A DNA stretch of 64,000 bases, from assembly GCA_014529385.2 (NCBI GenBank), contig CM043952.1, forward strand, positions 67,409,870 to 67,473,869, in the 5' to 3' direction. Origin of the DNA: Adiantum capillus-veneris (lineage: Eukaryota; Streptophyta; Polypodiopsida; Polypodiales; Pteridaceae). The notes below the pieces were generated by a model that was not told where the DNA came from, ran no database searches, and saw only the letters and a list, made by a program, of their open reading frames with translations. Both the position numbers and the translations under genes were made by a program. Every line of letters starts with the position of its first letter. The first letter of the stretch is position 1. Positions 50,372 to 61,328 of the stretch are shown here, piece after piece.

Positions 50372-53167
50372 TCAGTCCACAAAGAGGAGTAAGCCCAAAG
50401 CTTTGCGGAAAGCTTCAAGCTTCTCACGAGACAATGCCTTTGTGAAAAGATCTGCAAGGTTGTCCTGTGTTGGCACATAAGGCAAGCTGATCTCTCCTGC
50501 TGAGAGCCTCTCCCTGACATAGTGGTAATGCACCTCAATGTGCTTTGTGCGAGCATGACAAATTGGGTTCCTCGCAACTGCCAATGCGCTCTGACTGTCA
50601 GTGTAGATAGTGATGGCAGTGTCCTGTCCAACACCCAAATCAACCATAAGGCGTCTGAGCCATATACACTCAACCGTAGCTGTGAAGACTGCCCTGTACT
50701 CAGCCTCACAACTCGAAGTGGCCACAGTAGGTTGCTTCTTGCTCAACCATGATATACATGAACTGCCAAGCATGAAACAAAAACCACTTGTGGACACTCG
50801 CGTGTCAAAACAACCAGCCCAATCTGAGTCCGAAAAAGCATGTAAGTCTGGCGGCAATGATCCCCCCTTGGGATAAAACAAGCCAAGATGTAAAGTGCCA
50901 CTAAGGTAGCGGAAAATCCTCTTCACAGCCTGCCAATGTTTAGACCCTGGGCTATGCATAAATCTGCTGACCTGTGAGACTGCAAACTGAATATCCGGCC
51001 TCGTGTTGCATAACTAAATGAGGCAGCCAACAGCAGGATCGCCAGCATCATGTAGACTCAACTTCAAACCTGTTTCCATGGGAGTGGCAATAGGTTTGCA
51101 ATCCTCAAGTCCAAACTTACATAGCAGTGTCTCTATGTAACTTTTCTGACCCAAGGCAATACCACCATCACACTGCTTAAACTGTATACCCAAGTAATGA
51201 TGCAACAGCCCCAAATCTTTCATCTTGAAAGTAGCATTCAAATCAGCCTTACATTCAGCAATATGTCTCTCATTTGGTCCAGTGATCAGCAAATCATCAA
51301 CATAAAGAACCACGATGAGAAATACATCACCCTCACGCTTTACATACAATGTGCTTTCTGTTGGACTGTTACGAAAGCCTTGTTTGACCAAATGAGTGTC
51401 AGCTTTCTCATACCAAGCACGAGGAGATTGCTTCAACCCATACAAAGCCTTGTTACATTTGCACACTTTGTCCTCTTGTCCTTTTATGACAAAACCGCGA
51501 GGCTGCGTTACATAAACTTCCTCAAATATGTCACCATTCAAGAAAGCATTAACAATGTCTGATTGATGTACATCCCAACCAAAATGAGCTGCCTATGCAC
51601 ATATAAAACGCACAGTAGTCATACGACAAGTGGGGGCAAAAGTCTCTTCATAATCTATGCCTTTTTGTTGTGCATAACCCTTTGCAACAAGTCGAGCCTT
51701 ATGGCGATCATTCTCACCATCTGGTTTGCGTTTCAACTTGTAAACCCACTTTGTACCAATGGCCTTTTTGCCAGGAGGCAAATCACATAAAGTCCATGTG
51801 TCATTTTCTATAAGTGCATCATATTCTGATTGCATGGCAGCCATCCGATTTTCTGAATTCTGTAATTCATCAAAAGACAGAGGCTCCTCAACATCATGTA
51901 AACTATACACACCCAAAGCATAACAATCTGATGCATAAGATGCATGGCGAGAGCCTGAACGAGTACGAATAGACAAAGGTGCATCCAATTTACTGTCACG
52001 CAAAGTGTGCACCAGCCATTTTGGCATACCTCTAGCCTGCTCATTTTCAGCCCTTTCCTCATCAAGTACATCATGTACATCTGCATCAGTAATAGGCTGA
52101 CCTAAAACATTTTCAGAAACCCCCATAGGCTGTACATTTGCCTCATTGGAACTTACATTCGTATTTCCACCACTAAAAAGAGGCAACAAAGTGTCATAAA
52201 TGTCCTGTGAGCTTACATTACTGTCTCTAGTACATGACAGCAAGGGCTGAACAGAATCTTCCACAAAGACTACATCCCGAGAAACCAGAATACGTTTTGT
52301 TTGCGGATGATACAACCTGTATCCTTTGCTTTCAACACTATAACCAACAAAAATACATTTGACAGCCTTATCATCCAATTTTCTGCGCTGCACTTGTGGC
52401 ACCAAAGCATATGCCAAACAACCAAAAACATGCATGTTCTCAATAGAAGGTTTTCTATCATGCCATGCTTCATATGGAGTAATAGACTGCAAAGCTTTCG
52501 TAGGACACCTGGTAAGTACATAAGTGGCACACATGATGGCCTCAAGACAAAAAGAATGCCGTAAAGCTTGACTTTTGACCATACATCGTGCCATGTCCGT
52601 CAGTGACCTATTTTTCCTCTCAGCAACACCATTTTGTTGAGGTGTATAAAGCACTGTACATTGGTGTTTTATCCCACGACTAGCCAGAAATGCATTAAAT
52701 TCATGAGACATATACTCCCCCCCTCGATCTGAACGGAGGGTGCCCATAGTACATTTCGAGACATTTTCAGCCATAGCCAGAAATTGTTTGAAGCACATAA
52801 AGACTTAGGACTTCGCTTCAAGCGGAAATACCCATGCATGCCTGGAGTAATCATCAATGAAAGTCACGAAGTACAGGTAATTGCCCAAGGACGGAGTTTG
52901 CATGGGCCCACAAACATCACTATGCACAAGCTGCAACCTGCATGTGGCCCGAACTGAACCATCCTTTGGAAACTTAGAATGCTGCATCGTACCCAAAATA
53001 TAGCCTTCACAAACATGTTTGACAGGTGCTTCAAGAGGCGGCAAAGAAGCAACCATATCAGATTTCTGCAAACACAGCAAACTGGCAAAATTCAGATGAC
53101 CAAAATGTGCATGCCAACGTTTTGCATCTGAAATAGCCCTTGAATCTGCAACAGCATTTGCAAAATT
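50372..53167 (-). pseudogene. Copia B pol: integrase, RT, RNase H
   Basis: Integrase zinc and core (CEGYILGTMQHSKFP; LVHSDVCGPMQ; RSDRGGEYMSHEF; YTPQQNGVAERKNRSL) run to 52798, where a frameshift and stop occur. The 401-codon frame 52798-51593 contains the integrase C-terminus (HVFGCLAYALVPQ) and RT entry (KARLVAKGYAQQKGIDYEE). RT continues 51541-51014 with LYVDDLLITGP, keeping both catalytic Asp, and a 24-bp deletion after HDAGDPA. RNase H (50959-50372) is intact: SSCEAEYRAVF, YTDSQSALAVARNP, HIEVHYHYVRERL, to the stop at 50372. Confidence 0.85.
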
Positions 53168-53780
53168 TTATCCACACTTGTCATACAAAGTGAGCTTATA
53201 CAGCCCACGGCACAGAAGCCCAGATGCAACAATTTCATCACCAAAATTGAGATCATGAACTGTACATCTGTCATCCACAAATTTGACTTCAAGTACAAGT
53301 CTAGCAAGTGCGGATACAGATAAGAGATTCTTCTTGATCCCAGGTACATAAAGTGCATCAACAAGTGTGAAGGAACTGCCATTAGCAGTAGTGAGCACAA
53401 TCTTTCCAACTCCCCGAACTGGATAAGAGGCGTTGTTGGCACAAGTGACTGAATTCCCATGAGGGACAGATTCGAGAGAGGTAAACAATTCACGATGTGA
53501 GGTAATGTGCTTTGTAGCACCACTGTCGAAATACCACACATGTGAATCTGCAGCAACTGACAAGCATGCATCATGGACAACAAGATTGTAAGTGCACTCT
53601 GCGCTAAAAGCCCATTCTGCATCAACATCAGCAACACAGTCTCCTTTCACAGAAGACTCAACAATGGCTGCATTTGTAGTGGAACTAGCATTTGCAATGG
53701 AACCACCCTCTTTCTTCTTAGCCTCTTTGGCCTTCAACTTAGGACACGACTTGATCAAGTGATCATTGGCTTTCCCAAAA
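53168..53780 (-). pseudogene. Copia B gag remnant and protease
   Basis: The frame starts in leader sequence and joins at about 53775 to NDHLIKSCPKLKAKEAKKK, the second half of the zinc knuckle. Protease WYFDSGATKHITSHREL and DALYVPGIKKNLLSVSALA follow. About 1.06 kb present in copia A (gag capsid region) is missing. Confidence 0.78.
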
Positions 53781-53897
53781 TATTTGTCGATCTGCGAACG
53801 CTCGCCAAAGCTCACTGAAATCGGAGAAAGTGAGCAGGCGTGTGCTGGAGCAACTGGCGACTAACCTCGGGAGGACGTGACCTGCTCTGATACCAAT

Positions 53898-54123
53898 TGT
53901 TGGAATTAGGGTTGCAGAGAAACACACACAGCTTGGAGAAGATGAAGGAAGCTCAAGGCACACAATAGAGAGTATGTTACTTAGTGTGCAATGGAAAGAT
54001 AGATAGGCCTAGAGTGATGGGCGTATATACAATGCACGGGGAAAAAACCTCCTAAAGAGGGAAAAAATGCCCCGGCGGTCCTAGTGTGTTCACACACATC
54101 ACTACCACATGTATATGGTAACA
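53898..54123 (-). repeat. Copia B 5' LTR
   Basis: The 226-bp LTR ends GGTAACA at 54123, followed by CATAG. The primer site lies inside at 53884-53895 (TGGTATCAGAGC on minus). Confidence 0.92.
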
Positions 54124-57100
54124 CATAGTTAGGTTGGAGCTCGAGAACTCCTTGTGCTGGCATGACTATCTGATCTGAGTCCAAGAATTGATTAAGATTA
54201 GGAATATAGGGTTTGAGTAAGCTGACGTGGAATACATCGTGTTTGCAGGTAACTTTAGCTTGTTGCTTTTCTTCGGTCGGACTCGCAGAAAAACCTTATC
54301 TCCTTCTTTGAAAGTTCTTTCCGAACGGTTCTTATCTGCATAGTGTTTCTGCCTATCCTGAGTTGCCTGAATGTCTTGGCGAATAGCTCTAGTTTGAGCT
54401 TCCATATCTTCTAACATCTTCCTAGAGGCTTCTACCCTGATGGTTGGATCTGAAAAGTTAAGCGGTGCTAAACAATCCTGTCCATAAAGAGCTTTAAAGG
54501 GTGACATTCCAATGCTTCTGTGTTCAGATGAATTATAAGCATATTCTACCAAAGGAAGATATTGTAACCACTTCTTTGGCTCTTGCGAACAATAGGCCTT
54601 GAGAGTGTCCTCAATGACTTGATTTACTCTTTCAGTTTGCCCATCTGTCTGCGGATGATACGCTGTACTGAAGGCTAATTGTGACCCAATAGATTGGAAA
54701 AGAGAAGTCTAAAATTTTGATGTAAACTTGGCATCTCTATCACTGACGATATGCTTGGGTAAACCATGTAACCTAAAAATCTCCTTGATGAATACCCGGC
54801 TAAATATCTGAAGCAGTAAAGGTTGTCTTTACGGGTATTAGATGAGCCACTTTTGTGAGCATATCAACAACCACAAAAACAAAGTCATAACCTCCTGTAG
54901 AAGGTAATCCTGTAACGAAGTCCATACTGATGCATTCCCATTTCATCTAGGGTATGTCAAGAGGTTGAAGTTTCCCTGGTAACTTGATTCTTTCGGCTTT
55001 TATCCGCTGACAAGAAAGACATTGCCTCACATAGCGAAGTATGTCTCCTTTCATTCCAAACCAAAAATAACTCCTCCTGACAGCATGAAGAGTCTTAGCA
55101 CAGCCTGGATGTCCAGATGTAGGGCTATCGTGTGCTTCATACAGAATAGCCTTCTTTAAAGTTGGGTCTCTGGGTACATAGAGTATATGTCTGTAGTAAA
55201 GACATCCTCCCATAAGAGAGTAATCTTTAGCTTCAGGCATCTTATTCTGCTGGACTAATGATACTATACGCTGGTATTCTGGATCTACCAAAGATGCTTC
55301 TTTGATTCTGTCCCAGATAGGGTTATTTGGAATAGAGATAGCTCCGAGAAAAGATTTTTGGCTAAGTCCATCTGCAACTGCATTTTCCTTCCCTGGTCTA
55401 TACTTTATGTCAAGGTCATATTCCTGTAAAAGCTCTATCCATCGCCGTTGTCGCATATTGAGAATAGGTTGAGTAATATTTTAAGCTCGTGTGGTCTGTA
55501 ACCAGCTGAAACTTGCGCCCGAGAAGATAATGTCTCCATAACTTCAGCGCATGAATAACCGCTAATAGTTCCAAATCACGAGTAGGATAATTCTTCTCAT
55601 GATCCCTCAACTTTCGCGAAGTATACGCCACCGGCCTTCCTTCTTGAGTAAGAACTCCGCCTAAAGAAAACTTGCTAGCATCGGTCGCTACTTCAAACTC
55701 CTTACTGAAATCTGGAAGTTTTAAGATAGGAGCTGAGACCAAGAATTCTTTTAGCTTAGCAAAGCTAGACTCATGCTCGGTCTTCCATTCGATCCTCATT
55801 CCTTTCTTCAGGAGTTCCGTCAAAGGTGCAGCAACACGTGCATAATCTTTGACAAAAATCTTGTACCATCCCGTTATCCCAATAAATCCTCTTACTTCAC
55901 TGCCGGTAGATGGTTGAGGCCAATCAATGATATCTTTGACTTTACCTGGGTCCACTAAAATCCCTTCAATCGATATGACAAATCCAAGATAATTGACCTT
56001 TGGTGAGCAAAAGGTACACTTGCTCGCTTTAGCGTAAAGTTGATGTTCTCAAAGAAGATCAAGTACTTTGTGAACATGTTCTTCATGATCTGCCTTGTTC
56101 TTAGAATAGATCAGAATGTCATCAAAGAAAACCAAGAAAAAATCATCCAGATAAGGTCTAAAAATATCTTGTATAAGTCGATTGAAGCTTGCAGGAGCAT
56201 TTGTTAGACCCAAAGACATTACTGTGAATTCGTAGTGTCCATACCTAGTGTTAAAAGCTGTCTTTGGAATATCTAATTCCTTGATCCTGATTTGGTAATA
56301 TCCTGACATTAGATCAATCTTTGTAAACATTTTGGCGCCGTGGAGACTGTCCAAGAGTTTGTCAATCCTTGGAATTGGATACTTGTTTTTGACAGTTATG
56401 TGGTTCAGTCCACAGTAGTCTATGCATAGCCTTAGGGTTCCATCCTTCTTCTTTTGAAAAAGAACCGGTGCACCCCAAGCAGAAGTACTGGGCCGAATGA
56501 ATCCTTGTGCAATGAGTTGCCTAAGTTGTTCCTTGAGTTCGATGGCCTCTGGAAGTGACATTTTATAAGGTCGCTTTGAGATAGGTTCACATCCAGGGAT
56601 AGTCTCAATCTCATGATCTACCTCTCTATGTGGTGAAGATTTGGGATAGTCTCAATCTCATGATCTACCTCTCTATGTGGTGAAGATTCTTAAGGTCTTC
56701 AGGGAATACATCATCATACTCCCTCAACCAGTTTGCCCGAAGTGAGGTATCTGATTGGTCCACCTTCTTGAGCTTTACCGCATAAATTGCAGCCCCTTTC
56801 TTAGTCCCTTCAAAAGTCTGTTGGCCTTAACTAGAGTAGCCCTAGGTCTCCCATTTTCCCCCTGGATTAAGACTTCATTACCCAAGTTATCTGTAAAGGT
56901 AAGGTTCCCTTGTGCACAATGGATGTGGGCCCTATTTTGCTTTAGCCAGTCCATCTCTAGTATCCCATCAAAGAATCCTAAGGGTAGGGTTCGAAATTGG
57001 GCAGAGGTTGGGTGTACCCCTCAATCAAGGTCAATTTTTCCTGCAGAGTGCTGAGATACTACTTCCTTGCCGTTTGCTAACTCTACAACTTGTTTGCTTG

Positions 57101-57190
57101 TTGGATACTTATCTAGATTTAGCTTCCTCATGCATCTGGGTGAAAGAAATGAAAGAGTACTACCACAATCTATAAGGAAGTTAACTTGTT
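54124..57190 (-). pseudogene. Gypsy-4 right body pol: protease, RT, RNase H, integrase
   Basis: Domains on the minus strand, in order: protease (FLIDCGSTLSFLS, about 57180), RT (56561-56049: [37 protein letters not shown], active site FFDD in [10 protein letters not shown]), RNase H (55955-55416: FEVATDASKFSLGGVLTQEG, RDLELLAVIHALKLWRHYL), integrase zinc (55456-54947: HDSPTSGHPGCAKT, YVRQCLSCQRIK), core ([44 protein letters not shown]), then KALYGQDCLAPLNFS and HDVFHVSLLKPYIPN. Frameshifts lie near 56045, 55450, 54940 and 54720. A 47-bp duplication is at 56596-56690. Confidence 0.83.
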
Positions 57191-57194
57191 CACC

Positions 57195-58190
57195 TCATAG
57201 AGATCCTGGCGTATGAATGACTGCGTATTGTTCGCAACCATTGGGGTTGTCAATTGTAACATGCAAGGTTGCTCTCTCCACTGCTTCGTATCCCACAGTT
57301 GGTTGTACCAGTGCGGCATTAACTCTGGCGGTAGCTCCACGCCCTCGCCCTCTGTTCATCCTTCCACGTCCTCCTCTTCCATTAGATTGGCCACGCCCAT
57401 GGACATTCAAGGGTGTGGCATTGGCGCTGGTTTCCTTAGTGTTCTTGGGGCACTTGGATCTGTAATGCCCAAACTCGCCACAACCATAGCATCGAACATT
57501 TGGGAATTCCATGGTAGTGGTGGTAGCCACAATAGGGTGCTGGTCATATGCTTGGTTGGCTGGTCTGTTATTCCAAACATTTGTCCTTGCCCTCTTTGCC
57601 AAATGATTCCTCCTATTCTGATTAACTTTTTGTACTTCAAGAGCTAAAGGTTTGGCCCTCAACAAAGCATCCTGTAGTGTTGTCGGTCTGAGAGCTTCCA
57701 ACCGACTATTCAAGGGGTCGATTAGCCCTTGGCAAAACCTTGCTACCTGTTGTTCCAAAGTCATCTTAGGAGCATATCTCCGAACAGTGATGAACTTTGC
57801 ATAACATTCTTCGACAAATGAAGTCAGTTGTTGAAGTGAAAAGAACTCGTTCATCTTCAAGGTTTTATAGGCGGTGGTAAGTAACGTCCCATTACTGCAG
57901 CTTTGATGTCTTCCCAGGATTGGGAAGATCCCTTAATATCCAAGTCCCTGCAATGTTGCTTCCACCATATCTTGGCATCGCCAGACAAGCGGAACATTGC
58001 AAGCATTGTTTGATTCACGGGTTGGGTTCCCACAGCTTCAAAGTAATCGTCCATCGCTTCCATCCACACTTCCGCATCTCTCTCCACATTTTCCCCCTCG
58101 CCCTTTAAGATCGGAGGTTGAGCTTGTTTGAGGAGGAGCTTCTTCTCTTGTGCTGCCGAGTAGAGAGCAGCAGGCGGTGCCTACATGGGT
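57195..58190 (-). pseudogene. Gypsy-4 right body gag
   Basis: On the minus strand APPAALYSAAQEKKLLLKQ, then RDAEVWMEAMDDYFEAVG, LSGDAKIWWKQHCRDLDIKG form the capsid start (58190-57857). A frameshift leads to KMNEFFSLQQLTSFVEECYA, QVARFCQGLIDPLNSRLEAL, the zinc knuckle CYGCGEFGHYRSKC and an RG-rich tail. Gag packages element RNA; this copy is broken by one frameshift near 57860. Confidence 0.78.
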
Positions 58191-58393
58191 TACATGAGAT
58201 TCTTACTATTACTTGGATTTCAATTAGACACGAGACTTAAATAAAATTCAAGATCCCACTTTATCAAGAGACAGAGATTCAGAAACAAAAACACTTTATT
58301 GATGAAATTTTATTACAACCGAAATCCCTCAAGGCTTAGGATAACTCGTGATCAATTTATTACATGGATTTTTGGATTGCGTATAAGATATGC

Positions 58394-58922
58394 CTAGCAC
58401 ATTCTGTTTACATGATACTCTACTTTATTCATAAAGTAGTTTCTAGTCTCATCCTTGAGAGGATAGTAAACTATAGTGTCGAGCCGGGATTCTTCTTTTG
58501 GTACTCCAAAAGTCCTAACTCTGTTTGCTAGGATTACATTAGTGACCTTCTCCAAGAGCCACTCGCTGAGGGTTTGATTGGTGTCGTCAGAGACAGTCGG
58601 GTCCAATCGTGTAGGCAGCAAACAAGTAGAATATCTCCACCACCCTCAACTCTTCTCCCCAATGTATCTTCTTCAAATCGATAGCCAGGCATCCTAGCTT
58701 CCGAGTGTTGATGTAGTAAACCCCTCCTACAAGTGTCCAATCAAGTCCCCATCCTCTATCGATGCGAGTGGAGTGCGGTGTATGAGCCTTCATCAGCATC
58801 TCCATGACATCTCGCCTGAATTGGTAAAACGGGGATCGTCGAGCTTGTTTGTAAATAAGCTCAAACACTTGGAACTTCCGATATTCTAGCACGGGGTCTT
58901 CCTTCAACACCAATGCAAGGAA
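58394..58922 (-). pseudogene. Gypsy-4 right body ORF0 between primer site and gag
   Basis: The main 108-codon frame is identical in protein to the left copy (46654-46980). The second frame ends differently, KDETRNYFMNKVEYHVNRMC. Both copies share the same one-base frame break. Conservation here is higher than in gag. No known domain was recognised. AATAAA lies downstream on the minus strand at the matching place. Confidence 0.5.
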
Positions 58923-59000
58923 TTCGGATCAGCTACCTACATACTTTTAGTTCCTTTTAAATATTCGAACAATACGACTTTATTTCTCAGCCTAACCTTG

Positions 59001-59012
59001 GCTCTGATACCA
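59001..59012 (-). promoter_or_regulatory. Gypsy-4 right body primer binding site (initiator tRNA-Met)
   Basis: TGGTATCAGAGC on the minus strand, two bases after the LTR end at 59015. Confidence 0.88.
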
Positions 59013-59014
59013 GG

Positions 59015-61262
59015 TGTGAGGTCCCCACCCCGCCGTCTCAAACGGCTGATCTGATGGTAAACCTGGTGGCCACTAGATCTATGGCGGAACCAAACAAAGT
59101 GGTTCAACTAGCGGTCGATCTCTCATCACAAAGTGAGTCGAGTTCGAGCCTACTAGCAACAAGATCTAGCTCCACCTCGCAAAGGAAGCGTACTTAAATT
59201 ATCTAGCGATCCTAAGACCCACCTTCCAAGAGGAGTGAAATCCCGAGTTCCTTTTTTTCCATGTTTCAGAGGCATGTACACTCGAGACTTCGCCGCTCTA
59301 GGGGCAATGAGTAATACTAGTGTCGATTTAAACGCTATGGGGACAGAGAGTTTCCGACCAATTGGGACTACACACTTCTCATAGGCATTGGCAACCTGAG
59401 CCAAGCCCCCACTTTCCACCCCCACACTCACACTTCCTTGTGTGTCCTAATTACTGCCACAATGGTTGTTGAACATAGAAGTTCCTTGATTTAGATTCCG
59501 ATTTACAAGGTTCGTTAAGATAGCCCTTCAACCAGTATTACAAAGCGGCACCAAGACAAAAATTCTAGTAAAAATTTTACTCAAACTTATTCATTAAAAT
59601 TCCAATGTTCTGGAGGTACAACATCCCCCCTCCAGCGAGAGTTTACTCCTCCCGTTGTCGCCTAGCTGCCCATACAACTAGGTATGTCCACCGCATAGAA
59701 AGCACGACATGGACATTCCCACCGCATAGAAAGCAAGACGTGGGTTCCCACCGCATAGAAAGCAAGTCGTGGGTAAAGGCCCTAAGCTAGTAACTCTAGC
59801 TACTGCGAAATCGTCGCGAGCCGCCCCTTGTGATCACTAGGGGGAACAGGACTAGTTCAACATTGGAAATAGAATGAACATGTCGAGCTAAATTTTCCCT
59901 AGCAGACAGTCTTTCCTATTGCAAAGAGTATATCCATCAACCATTCTTTCCTACTTAGAATTTAATAAACAATTGAATTCAAATGCCGAGGTTTCTGTCG
60001 GATTTCTCCAACATGTTTAGGGATATGTTCTTTCCTAACTAATCGTATGCAATGTTAAATTGAACAACTTGAATAAAAATGTGTCCTACCTCCTCCATTT
60101 CCTCGTCAATAGCCCGTGAGATGGTCGGTACTTGTTCGTCCATTGGAGCTTTTCCTTTCCCATTCACGTTGTTCGTTTGCGCCTCGCGGTCGTGGGCACC
60201 ACCGAAGCGAGTTCTCTTTACCGGGGCCATTTTATACTCACTACTTAATTGAAAAACTTGGAGAAAAGAACTAATGTCCGACATTACCATAAGAATCAAG
60301 ATGACATATTAGAATCACTGAACAATTCATTCTATACGAGATGGTTAGGTTTCCTTCAAGACATAGTATTTTATGGATAGTACCTTACATTTTCTATGGG
60401 AACTGACTTTAAAACTTAAATACTTGGCCTAGGTAATTAAGCATTTCAAAAATTTACTAATCAAATTACTAGAGAGATGAATTAGACATGCTCAATCACC
60501 TTCCTAATGCAAGTAGAAAGATGCAGAATTACTGTATGCATAGGTGAGAGAAAATTCTCTTCTTAGTGGCTTAATGACGGATTAATTCCCCTTAATTACA
60601 TCCTAATTTATGAATAAATTGAATCTAACTTAGTTACACCAATATTGTGTGGTAATAGAATGAATTTAGCCAAATCCACATCATTACCAGCTTGACAATT
60701 AATTGCTATGCTGACTAGCGGGAGATTTCTCTTACTAATCATGCATTAATCTATGATTAGGAGAGATTAATGGCTGCATAATTAACTATTGGATGATGAT
60801 TATGTAATAGAAATGATATGGAGAGTTAGAGAGCAACTATTGAGAAATATAGCTAGGATTAAGCATAATAGATGAGGAATTAAGAGAATGATGAAGAGGT
60901 TTGCAGAAAAGCATAATTTAAATCGATATTACCGGGATTAGAAACTGAAATCCTCTCGAATTTCTGATCCAATGGAGTTCTCGAGACGAGAATCGGGCAG
61001 TGCTTCCCTCCTTTGCCTCTAATTCTCCAAAAACTATGTGTGCCGACAGCACCTCCCCAAGGTGTGCGTATAAGTGTGTGTGTGTGTGTGTGTGTACTGA
61101 GTGGGTGTGTGAGCATGTGTGTGTGTGTGTGTGTGTGTGTGTGAGCACACCGTTAAATAGGCTCCTCCATGCTGAAAATCGACTAGGCCTTCTATTTGCA
61201 TCTGAGAGCTACTCCACTTATGCATGACAAGTCCAGTTACATGCCTACCAAGTGCCCAGTTT

Positions 61263-61263
<1 letters not shown>
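59015..61263 (-). repeat. Gypsy-4 right (5') LTR, outer end possibly truncated
   Basis: This is nearly identical to 47082-49340 with occasional substitutions. It loses similarity at about 61262, where a long (TG)n run starts. The last 125 bp of the central LTR are not found here, so the outer end is either truncated or the LTR ends earlier than inferred. Confidence 0.75.

Positions 61264-61264
<1 letters not shown>

Positions 61265-61327
<63 letters not shown>
61265..61327. repeat. (GT)n microsatellite
   Basis: About 31 uninterrupted GT units directly at the outer end of the gypsy-4 right LTR. Confidence 0.95.

Positions 61328-61328
<1 letters not shown>

Larger units (their letters stand above)
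50069..54123 (-). mobile_element. Copia B, Ty1/copia element inserted in gypsy-4
   Basis: Two LTRs (50069-50295 and 53898-54123), target duplication CATAG at 50064-50068 and 54124-54128, primer site at 53895-53884 and a polypurine tract (CCAGGGAGGGATT) next to the 3' LTR. The two LTRs differ at about nine positions by eye. It is the same family as copia A. Most of gag is deleted, joining the leader to the zinc knuckle. Confidence 0.92.
47082..61263 (-). mobile_element. Gypsy-4 right body with two LTRs (interrupted by copia B)
   Basis: On the minus strand from right to left: LTR (59015-61263), primer site (59001-59012), ORF0, gag, protease, RT, RNase H, integrase, chromodomain-like tail (to 49904), LTR (47082-49465). 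The polyprotein tail is cut at 54124/50068 by copia B. Together with the left half-body (44263-47081) this is a tandem dimer sharing a central LTR, a product of unequal recombination between copies. Confidence 0.8.
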
